9,498 nucleotides of DNA, taken from NCBI GenBank assembly GCA_021792615.1, contig JAJYUJ010000061.1:1-9498 (forward strand), written 5' to 3'. Position 1 is the stretch's first letter, and each line of letters opens with the position of its first letter. The notes under the pieces were generated by a model, which was not told where the DNA came from, made no database searches, and was given only the letters and a program-made list of their open reading frames with translations. The position numbers were made by a program, and so were the translations under genes. Positions 1 through 6,642 of the stretch are shown here, piece after piece. Source of the stretch: a bacterium. GTDB lineage: Bacteria; JAMCPX01.

Positions 1-159
1 ACCGCGGCAAAGACAGAAATTGAAAATGCGCGAAAAAAGGTCAATGAACTCAACACGGCTTTGAATGCACTGCAAAGCAGAATAAAGAAAAACAGTTCTT
101 CGCTGGAAAAGGTCGAGAGCCTGCTCAACCAGGCTCTTGTACAGCTTCCCAAGGAATAG
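1..159 (+). CDS. C-terminal end of an unrecognised coiled-coil protein (partial)
   Basis: The reading frame is open from the first base and ends at TAG (157-159), giving 52 residues of a protein that begins outside the window. The piece is rich in Lys, Glu, Asn, Ala and Leu. Hydrophobic residues are spaced as in a coiled coil (around VNELNTALNAL and LEKVESLLNQALVQL), with no catalytic motif. purN starts 11 bases after the stop, so the two are probably co-transcribed. It could be the tail of a structural, membrane-anchored or DNA-associated coiled-coil protein; the fragment does not allow a family call. That it is coding is supported by the uninterrupted frame and biased composition; its function is unknown. 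Confidence 0.6.
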   Translation, partial: TAAKTEIENARKKVNELNTALNALQSRIKKNSSSLEKVESLLNQALVQLPKE

Positions 160-170
160 GCTGAGCGTGT

Positions 171-1079
171 ATGAAGAAATCGAAGATTAAAGACTCAAGA
201 TTAAAGATTCGGGATCCGAAAGCAGAGAGTCAGGATTCAGGATTCAAAAGCGGGGATTCGAAATTGAAGATTAAAGACTCAAGATTAAAGATTCGGGATC
301 CGAAAGCAGAGATTCAGGATTCAGGATTCAAGACCGGGGATTTGAAATTGAAGATTAAAGACTCAAGTTTAAAGATGCGGGATCCAAACACAGGGATTCA
401 GGACCCAGGATTCAAAACCGGGGATTCGAAACTGAAGATCGGGGTACTCGTATCGGGGAACGGAAGTAATCTCCAGGCAATTATCGATAGAATAAAAGAA
501 GGAAAATTACATGCAAACGTGCAAGTTGTTGTGTCGGACAATGCGAACGCCTACGCCGTCGAAAGGGCAAAACACAGCACTATTCCCGTGCATGTCGTTG
601 ATTACAAGGCATTCCCCAGACGGGAGGAAGCCGAACAGTCAATTATAGCTCTGCTGAATGATTATCATGTCGGGCTCGTGGTACTTGCCGGCTATATGAA
701 GCTGATGACAAAAAAATTTATCAATGCTTTCCCTTTGAGGATAATCAACATACACCCTGCACTCCTTCCATCGTTTCCGGGTATAAACGTCATACAAAAA
801 GCCATGAATTACGGAGTAAAATTCACGGGATGCACGGTTCATTTTATCGATGAAGGTACGGACACAGGCCCGATTATTATCCAGGCAGTGGTGCCTGTTA
901 TGGACAACGACACCGAAGAAACGCTTGCGCAGAGAATCCACGAAAAAGAACACGTCATATATCCTCTGGCGATACAGCTTTTTGCCGAAAACAGGCTTGT
1001 GGTAAAGGACAGGCGCGTCTTTGTAGATGGCTATATGTACTCCGGGCAGTCGCCTTTTATTAATCCGTACAATCCATAG
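171..1079 (+). CDS. purN: Phosphoribosylglycinamide formyltransferase with a tandem-repeat N-terminal extension
   Basis: PurN transfers a formyl group from 10-formyltetrahydrofolate to glycinamide ribonucleotide, the third step of de novo purine synthesis, in the cytoplasm. The catalytic core runs from about residue 89 to 302. It carries the phosphate-binding SGNGSN (95-100), the NIHPALLPSFPG block with N193 and H195, and D231 in DEGTDTGP. These match E. coli N106, H108 and D144 with a constant offset of 87. The core is therefore complete and of normal length (about 215 residues). Residues 5-88 are three 28-residue repeats (KIKDSRLKIRDP and relatives), not part of the family. ATG 171 is used here because the frame is open from it, but its Shine-Dalgarno (AGG at 158-160) is weak. 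ATG 375 (M69), TTG 348 or CTG 432 could be the real start, and CTG 432 sits where the family's Met is expected. The neighbours are not purine genes. The enzyme call is very firm; the start is uncertain. Confidence 0.95.
   Translation: MKKSKIKDSRLKIRDPKAESQDSGFKSGDSKLKIKDSRLKIRDPKAEIQDSGFKTGDLKLKIKDSSLKMRDPNTGIQDPGFKTGDSKLKIGVLVSGNGSNLQAIIDRIKEGKLHANVQVVVSDNANAYAVERAKHSTIPVHVVDYKAFPRREEAEQSIIALLNDYHVGLVVLAGYMKLMTKKFINAFPLRIINIHPALLPSFPGINVIQKAMNYGVKFTGCTVHFIDEGTDTGPIIIQAVVPVMDNDTEETLAQRIHEKEHVIYPLAIQLFAENRLVVKDRRVFVDGYMYSGQSPFINPYNP
176..434 (+). repeat. Heptamer-based tandem repeat tract (3 x 84 bp) inside the purN reading frame
   Basis: Three adjacent 84-base units occupy 183-266, 267-350 and 351-434. 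By hand count, units 1 and 2 differ at 4 positions and units 2 and 3 at about 12. Each unit splits into four 21-base blocks encoding seven residues with Asp at the fourth place (KIKDSRL, KIRDPKA, ESQDSGF, KSGDSKL). These split further into twelve 7-mers close to RRGATTC or AAGATTA (aagatta, aggattc, gggattc). A partial copy (gaaatcg) precedes the first unit from 176. Only the purN frame is open; TAA recurs in both other frames of every unit, for example at 188-190 and 202-204. Degenerate heptamer tracts like this usually lie between genes, so this one may be a former leader sequence now within the open frame. Confidence 0.93.
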
Positions 1080-1099
1080 GGTCATGGGATCGGACGATA

Positions 1100-2419
1100 A
1101 TGACGGAAAGGTTCTTCGATGTTGCTGTTATTGCAGAGGGGTTGAATGGTTTGCTTGCCGCGTATGAGCTATCCAGGACCGATGTATCCATCGTCCTCAT
1201 CGACAACTACAGGCCGTCTCTCGAAATAGACGGTTATCTGTTTAACTATTACCCGCAGCACATATTCTCATACTACGAACTGCCGGATCTGCTCAGGCAA
1301 TTGCATGGAGTCTTCGAAACCTACACGAGTCCAGCGTTTCAACTGGTCCTGCCGGACAGGAGGGTTGATATGTATTCGGAGTGGAAAAAAGGCATAGCGG
1401 AGACAAACAAAAGGTTTCAAGGCAGGGCTTCCGCTCTTGCGGAATACCTGTCCCGGGAACAGGCCATTTTGGAGTTGCTCCTGAAGTTTAAAGAGACAGA
1501 AGATGAACACTCCGGCATGATGAAGAGGACCTTTCAGAGGTTGAGGACAGGGAAACACCTGCTCAGAGAAAAACAGAGGGCATACGAAAGCCTGAAAAGG
1601 CTTCTTAAGGAAGATATACCTTCCATGGTTTTCCATGCGGCCCTCAGACAGTTGTTTCCGTGGATGAATGGCGATAGCGCGCTCTCCGATATGCGGTGCG
1701 TACCTGCCTTATTGAGGAAACGGTTTTACCTTGTTGGGGGCAAGGACAGTCTGAAGAACACCATACTTCATGAGCTGATGCGGCGTAACGTCAATATCGT
1801 GCAAGAAAAGGAGATCGATCATATAGAGTACAGGAAATACTTCACCATTGCCCTCGATCATGAGCAATCAGTGCGTTCGAGAACTATCGTTGCAGAACCC
1901 ATCTATGAACGGACGCTCTCCCTGCTCCCCTCGGATTCCTACAGGAATATAAAGAAAAAATATTATGTGGACAATATATTTGCAGGCGTTCACCGTTCAT
2001 GCCTGCCGGAAGTCTATAACCGCGTCAACAGTGCCATTATAATCTCCGACTATAAGCAGCCCCTTTCCAATGACAACCTGATTTTTATGGACACCAATCC
2101 CATAAGTGATATCAAACGGGCAAAGGACGAAATGGCTGCACTTACCCTGTGTACCCTGATACAGGAAAATAGTATATCGAAAATATCCGCGATACGGAGC
2201 GCAACCATTGAGCATGTGAAAAAGTTTATGCCGTTTTTCGATGATCTTGTAGAGAACATCTATTTTACCGATCCCTCTATTCTTTGGGACAACAAGGGTG
2301 TGCCGGTATATAAAAAAGGTGTCCTGCTGCTCAATGATGAATTTATAAACCAGTATACTTTGGATTCAAAATATGCATATATAAAAAAGCAGATAAAAAA
2401 ACTTATTTCAAATCTCTAA
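1100..2419 (+). CDS. Degenerate FAD/NAD(P)-dependent oxidoreductase-like protein
   Basis: This 439-residue protein has the outline of the phytoene desaturase/amine oxidase flavoprotein superfamily. An N-terminal beta-alpha-beta Rossmann segment (about 7-36) ends in an acidic strand end, IVLID. A middle segment, FYLVGGKDSLKNTIL (209-223) followed by VNIVQEKEIDHIE, resembles the GG-containing second FAD-contact region. Its key motif is worn: the usual GxGxxG is AEGLNG at 12-17, the first Gly being replaced. The Arg-rich GGR segment after the first strand and the C-terminal glycine-rich FAD motif are not seen. FAD binding may therefore be reduced or lost, leaving a pseudoenzyme or a diverged subfamily. 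ATG 1100 lies 20 bases after purN with only a weak upstream GGA. The SRPBCC gene follows after 10 bases and is almost certainly co-transcribed. The fold assignment is moderate; the substrate is unknown. Confidence 0.6.
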   Translation: MTERFFDVAVIAEGLNGLLAAYELSRTDVSIVLIDNYRPSLEIDGYLFNYYPQHIFSYYELPDLLRQLHGVFETYTSPAFQLVLPDRRVDMYSEWKKGIAETNKRFQGRASALAEYLSREQAILELLLKFKETEDEHSGMMKRTFQRLRTGKHLLREKQRAYESLKRLLKEDIPSMVFHAALRQLFPWMNGDSALSDMRCVPALLRKRFYLVGGKDSLKNTILHELMRRNVNIVQEKEIDHIEYRKYFTIALDHEQSVRSRTIVAEPIYERTLSLLPSDSYRNIKKKYYVDNIFAGVHRSCLPEVYNRVNSAIIISDYKQPLSNDNLIFMDTNPISDIKRAKDEMAALTLCTLIQENSISKISAIRSATIEHVKKFMPFFDDLVENIYFTDPSILWDNKGVPVYKKGVLLLNDEFINQYTLDSKYAYIKKQIKKLISNL

Positions 2420-2424
2420 GGAGG
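2418..2424 (+). promoter_or_regulatory. Strong Shine-Dalgarno for the SRPBCC gene, overlapping the upstream stop
   Basis: AAGGAGG lies 5 bases before ATG 2430 and shares bases with the TAA stop of the preceding gene (2417-2419). This fixes the start of the SRPBCC gene and suggests that ribosomes finishing the upstream gene load directly onto it. Confidence 0.85.
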
Positions 2425-2429
2425 CATGT

Positions 2430-2873
2430 ATGTCCGTTAAAGAACTGACCAGAACGATAGAGATTCAAGGTACCCCCGACAAGTGTTATAAAAAGATTTG
2501 CAATTTTGAGAGTTATCCCGAATGGCAGTCCGCGGTGCAGCAGACAAAAGTTATCAAAAAAGACAAAGACGGAAGGCCCAAAACAGTCGAATTCAAAATC
2601 TCGGTCATAGGTAAGGAGATACGGTACGTTTTGAGTTACAAATATGATGATAAGAACCATTCGTTGAGCTGGACATACGTCGAGGGCGATGTAAGGGACG
2701 TCAAGGGAAGCTATACCTTTGAAAAAATCGACAAGGATACAACCCTTGCAACATTTAGCGCTGCTGTAGATCCGGGGTTCTGGGTCCCGGGCCCCATCAT
2801 AAACACCCTGAACAATGTCGCCATGAAGAAATCCATGGAAGAGCTTAAGGATGCGGTTGAGAGCAAAAAATAG
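2430..2873 (+). CDS. SRPBCC-fold (START/polyketide-cyclase-like) protein
   Basis: The 147-residue product has the typical length and pattern of the SRPBCC superfamily (polyketide cyclase/dehydrase and COQ10-like proteins), a helix-grip fold enclosing a hydrophobic pocket. Characteristic parts are the opening strand (ELTRTIEIQG), a short helix ending in ICNFESYPEWQSAV (about 23-36), then alternating strands (TVEFKISVIGKEIRYVLSY; SLSWTYVEGDVRDVKGSYTFE). A long C-terminal helix (NVAMKKSMEELKDAVE) closes the pocket. There is no signal peptide, so it should be cytoplasmic. Family members bind or move lipids, quinones or polyketide-like molecules; the ligand here cannot be read from sequence. The tight spacing after the oxidoreductase-like gene suggests they may work on the same small hydrophobic compound, which is inference. 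Confidence 0.85.
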   Translation: MSVKELTRTIEIQGTPDKCYKKICNFESYPEWQSAVQQTKVIKKDKDGRPKTVEFKISVIGKEIRYVLSYKYDDKNHSLSWTYVEGDVRDVKGSYTFEKIDKDTTLATFSAAVDPGFWVPGPIINTLNNVAMKKSMEELKDAVESKK

Positions 2874-2944
2874 CGCTCAACGGTTTACGCCGTTCGAAAA
2901 GACGCTGACTCAAGGCACGCCCGGGCCGGTGGACTGAGACACCC

Positions 2945-3295
2945 ATGGGTGACATCCTGACGGGGTTTATTGTCGCCTATACAACAGTTGGAAAAAAGGC
3001 TGACGCACGCAGAATAGCTGAAACGATTATCGAAGAGGGACTGGGGGCCTGTGTGAATATAGTGCCCGGACTTTCGTCTGTCTACCGGTGGAAGGGTAAA
3101 ACGGTTACAGAAAAGGAATATCTTCTTGCGATAAAAACCCGCAAAAGTCTCATACCTTTGCTCGAAAAAACAATACAGTCTCTGCACCCTTATGAACTCC
3201 CCGAATTTATAACCCTCGACATCTCCTATGGAAGCAGTGATTATTTACAATGGCTTTCTACAAACACAAAAAAAACAAAAAGGAGAAAAACATGA
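2945..3295 (+). CDS. cutA: CutA1 divalent-cation tolerance protein
   Basis: CutA is a small trimeric, ferredoxin-fold protein linked to divalent metal (copper) tolerance, though its exact function is unsettled. The 116 residues contain the family's hallmark blocks: EGLGACVNIVPGLSSVYRWKGK (C36 in the ACVN motif), TEKEYLLAIKTR, HPYELPEFI (H81, E84, E87) and the closing YLQWL. Family length is about 105-115. The last eight residues, KKTKRRKT, are a basic tail encoded by A-rich DNA that also forms the ribosome-binding site of the next gene. ATG 2945 has only a weak GGTGGA 11 bases upstream, and no better in-frame start is near. The 71-base gap before it holds a short inverted repeat (AACGG 2879-2883, CCGTT 2890-2894) with no T-run, so no terminator is called there. 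Confidence 0.95.
   Translation: MGDILTGFIVAYTTVGKKADARRIAETIIEEGLGACVNIVPGLSSVYRWKGKTVTEKEYLLAIKTRKSLIPLLEKTIQSLHPYELPEFITLDISYGSSDYLQWLSTNTKKTKRRKT
3281..3285 (+). promoter_or_regulatory. Shine-Dalgarno of the metallophosphoesterase, inside cutA
   Basis: AGGAG ends 6 bases before ATG 3292 and lies within the last codons of cutA. It supports ATG 3292 over the in-frame upstream ATG at 3250, which has no comparable site and would put extra Lys-rich residues ahead of the signal peptide. Confidence 0.8.
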
Positions 3296-4914
3296 AGCGA
3301 AAAAGTTATTATTTATTTACCATCGCCGTTGCTGTTGCAATGGCTTTCGCAGGAGGCTGCGGAAGAAAGACGACAAGTAACGGTGCAGGCGCGATAGGGC
3401 ATCTGCCGGGCCCGCAGTTTACGCTTGTTACCTCAACGACAACGCTTGTTCAGACATTGGTACCGGTGGAACCGGCTGTGAATCCGGCAGACCCGAACAA
3501 TATTCCGCCGTCCGTACTGCAAAATTTCGGCAAGTTTACCGTAGGTGCGGGAGAGGATTTCCACTATAGAAACGATCTCGGAATAACCGGTGTTACGCAG
3601 GCTGTCCCGGCAACCGCACGCTCGGTCATATACTTTCCGCTCATAACGGATATACACATCATGGACGCAAAATCCCCCATGCGGTTCTGCGATCTCGATA
3701 TGGTCGGTGCGCTTCAGGGCGCATACAGGCCCCAGGACGGCTATACTGCGCAGGTGCTCGATGCAACGATAAGGACGCTGAATGATTTCAGTAAAACAAG
3801 GCACTATAACTTTCTCATCGCACTCGGGGATACCGTGGATAATACGTCCACAGACGAGGCGCGATGGTTTATCGGTGTTCTTGACGGCACGGTCATAACT
3901 CCGGACAGCGGAAAGCATGTTGATATTGTTCCGGGTCCTCTGAATGATCCACACGATCCGTTCCTGGCGTGGGGACTTGATAAGCAGGTGCCGTGGTATA
4001 CAACCGTGGGCAACCATGACGGGCTTGTAAGCGGCAACTTTGCGGTTACGGATCAGTATCGATCGTTAGCCCCGGGGGATGAAGTATACCTCGGGTCAGA
4101 AGATGGCTATGGAAACATAATCCCTGCGGGCACAAAAATAACACCGGATGTGAACAGGGCGCTCATGGGTCCTGTTGCGTATATGCAGCAGTTATTTACG
4201 ACGACGACCCTGCCGGTAGGGCACGGTTTCAGCACAGCGAACATAACCGGCGGGTATGGCGATTACGCATTCGATCCGGACCCATCCATACCCTTAAGGG
4301 TTATCGTTCTTGACTGGGAATGCAGGAACGGCGGCGATAACGGATGCATCCGGACAAACGAGGTCAATAATTTCCTTATTCCGGAATTAGATCAGGCGTA
4401 TAATGATAATAAACTGGTGATCGTTGCCAGCCATCAGTATCCCGATGCCCTTGATTCACACTCGGAGATAACAGGCACTGCATTTGTCAATATTCTCGCT
4501 AACTATCCTAACGTGATTCTGCACCTTGTCGGGCACGGACACGATAACAGGATAATCCCGCACGCGGGCTTGTCTGCAACACAGCCGGGCTACTGGGAGA
4601 TAGAATCCTCGAGCCTGGTCGATTATCCCCAGCAGTCGAGGATCATAGAGGTCGTGGATAACGGGGACGGTACGGGTTACATCTTTGCGACCATGGTCGA
4701 CCACAACTCTCCGGCGGGCTCCCTGCCGTCTGTGTCGCGGTCCCTTGCCCTTGAGGATATACAGCTCGGCAACAGCACCAGCGGGGCGGAAGGTACAGCT
4801 TCAGACCGTAACGTGGAGCTTGCGATCAGGATCCCGGGCAGAGCAGAAAATGCCTTGAAAACTTCAACCCTGCCTGCAAAAATAGAATCACAGACAACCT
4901 TAAAAGGTTTGTAA
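3292..4914 (+). CDS. Exported calcineurin-like metallophosphoesterase, probable lipoprotein
   Basis: This 540-residue protein has all five metal-binding blocks of the calcineurin-type phosphoesterase superfamily: DIH (D120, H122), GDTVDN (G179-N184), GNHD (240-243), a conserved His in SHQYPD (H381) and GHGH (414-417). They coordinate a two-metal centre that hydrolyses phosphate esters. Long inserts separate the blocks, as in the RPA4764-type metallophosphoesterase family (TIGR03768 from memory; not verified). The N-terminus is a signal sequence, basic MKRK then a hydrophobic stretch to C23. The preceding AGG makes an imperfect lipobox, so membrane anchoring is likely but not certain. The low-complexity Thr/Val/Pro stretch after it looks like a linker. 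ATG 3292 overlaps the cutA stop by four bases (ATGA), indicating translational coupling. The substrate is unknown. Confidence 0.9.
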   Translation: MKRKSYYLFTIAVAVAMAFAGGCGRKTTSNGAGAIGHLPGPQFTLVTSTTTLVQTLVPVEPAVNPADPNNIPPSVLQNFGKFTVGAGEDFHYRNDLGITGVTQAVPATARSVIYFPLITDIHIMDAKSPMRFCDLDMVGALQGAYRPQDGYTAQVLDATIRTLNDFSKTRHYNFLIALGDTVDNTSTDEARWFIGVLDGTVITPDSGKHVDIVPGPLNDPHDPFLAWGLDKQVPWYTTVGNHDGLVSGNFAVTDQYRSLAPGDEVYLGSEDGYGNIIPAGTKITPDVNRALMGPVAYMQQLFTTTTLPVGHGFSTANITGGYGDYAFDPDPSIPLRVIVLDWECRNGGDNGCIRTNEVNNFLIPELDQAYNDNKLVIVASHQYPDALDSHSEITGTAFVNILANYPNVILHLVGHGHDNRIIPHAGLSATQPGYWEIESSSLVDYPQQSRIIEVVDNGDGTGYIFATMVDHNSPAGSLPSVSRSLALEDIQLGNSTSGAEGTASDRNVELAIRIPGRAENALKTSTLPAKIESQTTLKGL

Positions 4915-4918
4915 AGTC

Positions 4919-4924
4919 AGGAGG
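4919..4924 (+). promoter_or_regulatory. Shine-Dalgarno before the MmgE/PrpD gene
   Basis: AGGAGG lies between the metallophosphoesterase stop (4912-4914) and GTG 4928. The spacing of three bases is short. No other start codon lies just downstream in this frame, and the family domain begins almost at once, so GTG 4928 remains the best start. Confidence 0.6.
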
Positions 4925-4927
4925 CCG

Positions 4928-6502
4928 GTGAACAGCATTATCGATACTATTGCCCGGTGGGCTTTTGAACTTGAATACGATGATATTCCCGGCCGGATTA
5001 TAGAAAAGGCAAGACTGCAGGTTCTGAATATTATTGCCGCTGTACTTTCAGGCAGGTACTGTGGGGCGCTGGAACCCATGGGATCCGTCAACCTGCCTGA
5101 TGGCGCGGCTACCGTTATCATGGGGGGCAGAAAAACGAATGCGGAGAACGCTGCATTTATCAATGCCCTGTATTCCATGAGCTTTGATTTTGATGATTAC
5201 CTGTTCATGGGACACACGGGACATTCTTCTGTCCTTGTCCCCCTGGCGCTGGCAGAAGAAAAGGACTTGAACGTAAAAGCCCTGCTGCTGGCACAGGTCG
5301 TTACCAACGAGGTGGAAGGCAGGCTCGGTGCTTCCGTCCTGCTCGGACACCACAATGGTCAGATGTGGTCATATATCCACACAGCGGGTGCTGCAGCGGC
5401 GGCATCGAAATTGCTTGGCCTGTCAAAAGAACAAACAGCCTCGGCCATTGCCCTGTCCCTTTATCAACCCAATTATCCCCTTGCCCCGGGCTTTATGATG
5501 AGTGATTCAAAACTTCTGACAGCATCCATACCGATAGTGTCCGGCTTGATGTGCGCCAAACTTGCACAGGCTGGCATGAAAGGCAACGCGGGCCTGCTTG
5601 AAGCTGAGAATGGTTTTTTATCCCGCTTTGCATACCTGCCGCTTCCACACATGCTTTCAGGACTCGGAGCATGGTGGGTAACGGACACAATCGCATTCAA
5701 GCCGTATCCCGGCTGTGCATACATAGACACTTCGGTGGACAGTGCGTTCAGGATTATGGATGAAGTCAAGCGAAAGACAGGCACATCTCTGGAGACCACG
5801 GAAATAAGGAATATTGATGTTTTTGCGAATATGCTCACCATGGGTATGAATGCACTTTCTGAAATGTATGATGACGGTACCCTGCACCCGGTGAATATAA
5901 ACTTTTCCATTCCCAAAAGTGTAGCCATTGCAATTTTGAACAAATCCCTGCGTGCCGGGCACCTGTCTTCTGAGGCGCTTGGAAAGGATGAACAGGCGAT
6001 AAAATCCCTGTCACAAAGAATAAAACTTTATCATGACTGGCGGTATACATTAAAGACACAAGCATCGTTTTACGGTTCCCTTGGCGGTAAATTCGTCCTC
6101 GATGGTATTGGCTTTTTCAAATTGATAAATGCGTTTCGCAGTATGAGACGGGACCTTCCTTCAATGCCGTTCAACCTGATGGGTTTATTAAAAGCCTGGC
6201 GCATATTACCTGCCCGGGAGAAGCATACCATAAAAAGAGGTATCATGAAAAAGGACGATTATGTCAAGATGGACGGATTTACATTTTCATTCGGTGCACG
6301 GGTAAGACTCGAGATGAATGACGGACAGGTTTATGAGGCCGAATCAATTATACCGCGGGGTGCTTCAGATATGGATCGGAAACAGGTAGTTATGGAGAAG
6401 CTCGCAGACGCACTGGATTCCGAAGACAAGGCAAATGCCCTGTATGGACTGTTGAATCCTCAAACACCGGCGAGGGAATTTATGAAGGGCATTTTGAAAT
6501 GA
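4928..6502 (+). CDS. MmgE/PrpD family protein
   Basis: MmgE/PrpD proteins include 2-methylcitrate dehydratase, cis-aconitate decarboxylase and related lyases or epimerases acting on carboxylic acids in the cytoplasm. Family traits here are the helical N-terminus (IIEKARLQVLNIIAAVLSG), the block NAENAAFINALYSMSFDFDDY with D89/D90 then the His-rich GHTGHSS (95-101), and HTAGAAAAASKLLGLS. The second domain contains FKPYPGCAYID. At 524 residues it is longer than the usual 450-480; the extra sequence seems to lie in the C-terminal half, about residues 355-440, which includes a basic SMRRDLPSMPF segment. Translation starts at GTG, 13 bases after the metallophosphoesterase stop, so it is probably in the same operon. 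No prpB or prpC neighbours are present, so methylcitrate dehydratase activity should not be assumed. Confidence 0.9.
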   Translation: MNSIIDTIARWAFELEYDDIPGRIIEKARLQVLNIIAAVLSGRYCGALEPMGSVNLPDGAATVIMGGRKTNAENAAFINALYSMSFDFDDYLFMGHTGHSSVLVPLALAEEKDLNVKALLLAQVVTNEVEGRLGASVLLGHHNGQMWSYIHTAGAAAAASKLLGLSKEQTASAIALSLYQPNYPLAPGFMMSDSKLLTASIPIVSGLMCAKLAQAGMKGNAGLLEAENGFLSRFAYLPLPHMLSGLGAWWVTDTIAFKPYPGCAYIDTSVDSAFRIMDEVKRKTGTSLETTEIRNIDVFANMLTMGMNALSEMYDDGTLHPVNINFSIPKSVAIAILNKSLRAGHLSSEALGKDEQAIKSLSQRIKLYHDWRYTLKTQASFYGSLGGKFVLDGIGFFKLINAFRSMRRDLPSMPFNLMGLLKAWRILPAREKHTIKRGIMKKDDYVKMDGFTFSFGARVRLEMNDGQVYEAESIIPRGASDMDRKQVVMEKLADALDSEDKANALYGLLNPQTPAREFMKGILK

Positions 6503-6523
6503 GCCCGGAATATGCGTTCTTAA

Positions 6524-6614
6524 AACAGGGACGAGTTTGAGACGATGCGAAGTGAAACACCAACGAAGTTTTACGATCAGGGGCGAACAGCTCTTCCCTG
6601 TTACATTTCTTTTG
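6524..6614 (+). terminator. Inverted repeats and possible weak terminator after the MmgE/PrpD gene
   Basis: AACAGGGACGAG (6524-6535) is complementary to CTCTTCCCTGTT (6591-6602) at 11 of 12 positions, across a 55-base loop. A competing local hairpin pairs CAGGG (6578-6582) with CCCTG (6596-6600) and is followed by the T-rich ttacatttctttt. This could terminate the upstream operon or act as an attenuator before nth. Stems are short and the T-run is interrupted, so support is limited. Confidence 0.3.
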
Positions 6615-6615
6615 G

Positions 6616-6639
6616 TTAAACAACAAGGAAACTGTTTAA
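6616..6639 (+). promoter_or_regulatory. Hairpin presenting the nth ribosome-binding site in its loop
   Basis: TTAAACA (6616-6622) pairs perfectly with TGTTTAA (6633-6639) around a ten-base loop that contains AAGGA (6625-6629). The stem ends three bases before ATG 6643. In linear sequence this Shine-Dalgarno is 13 bases from the ATG, longer than usual, so the stem may affect translation. The pairing is AT-rich and could be chance. Confidence 0.3.
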
Positions 6640-6642
6640 GTT

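Noticed and set aside
183-434. CRISPR array
   Set aside because: The 84-base units are contiguous, with no unique spacers, and resolve into 7-base subrepeats; there are no cas genes.
639-1085. A 148-codon open frame on the minus strand opposite purN
   Set aside because: It lies antisense to the catalytic core of purN, its product resembles no family, and it has no convincing start context. It is a shadow frame.
2874-2944. Terminator between the SRPBCC gene and cutA
   Set aside because: The AACGG/CCGTT stem is only five base pairs and is not followed by a T-run.
3250-3291. ATG 3250 as an upstream start for the metallophosphoesterase
   Set aside because: It would add 14 Lys-rich residues before the signal peptide and lacks a good Shine-Dalgarno. 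ATG 3292 has AGGAG at ideal spacing and the ATGA overlap.
3433-4017. A 194-codon minus-strand open frame opposite the metallophosphoesterase
   Set aside because: The plus strand carries intact metal-binding motifs across this stretch, and the antisense product is compositionally odd and unrecognised.
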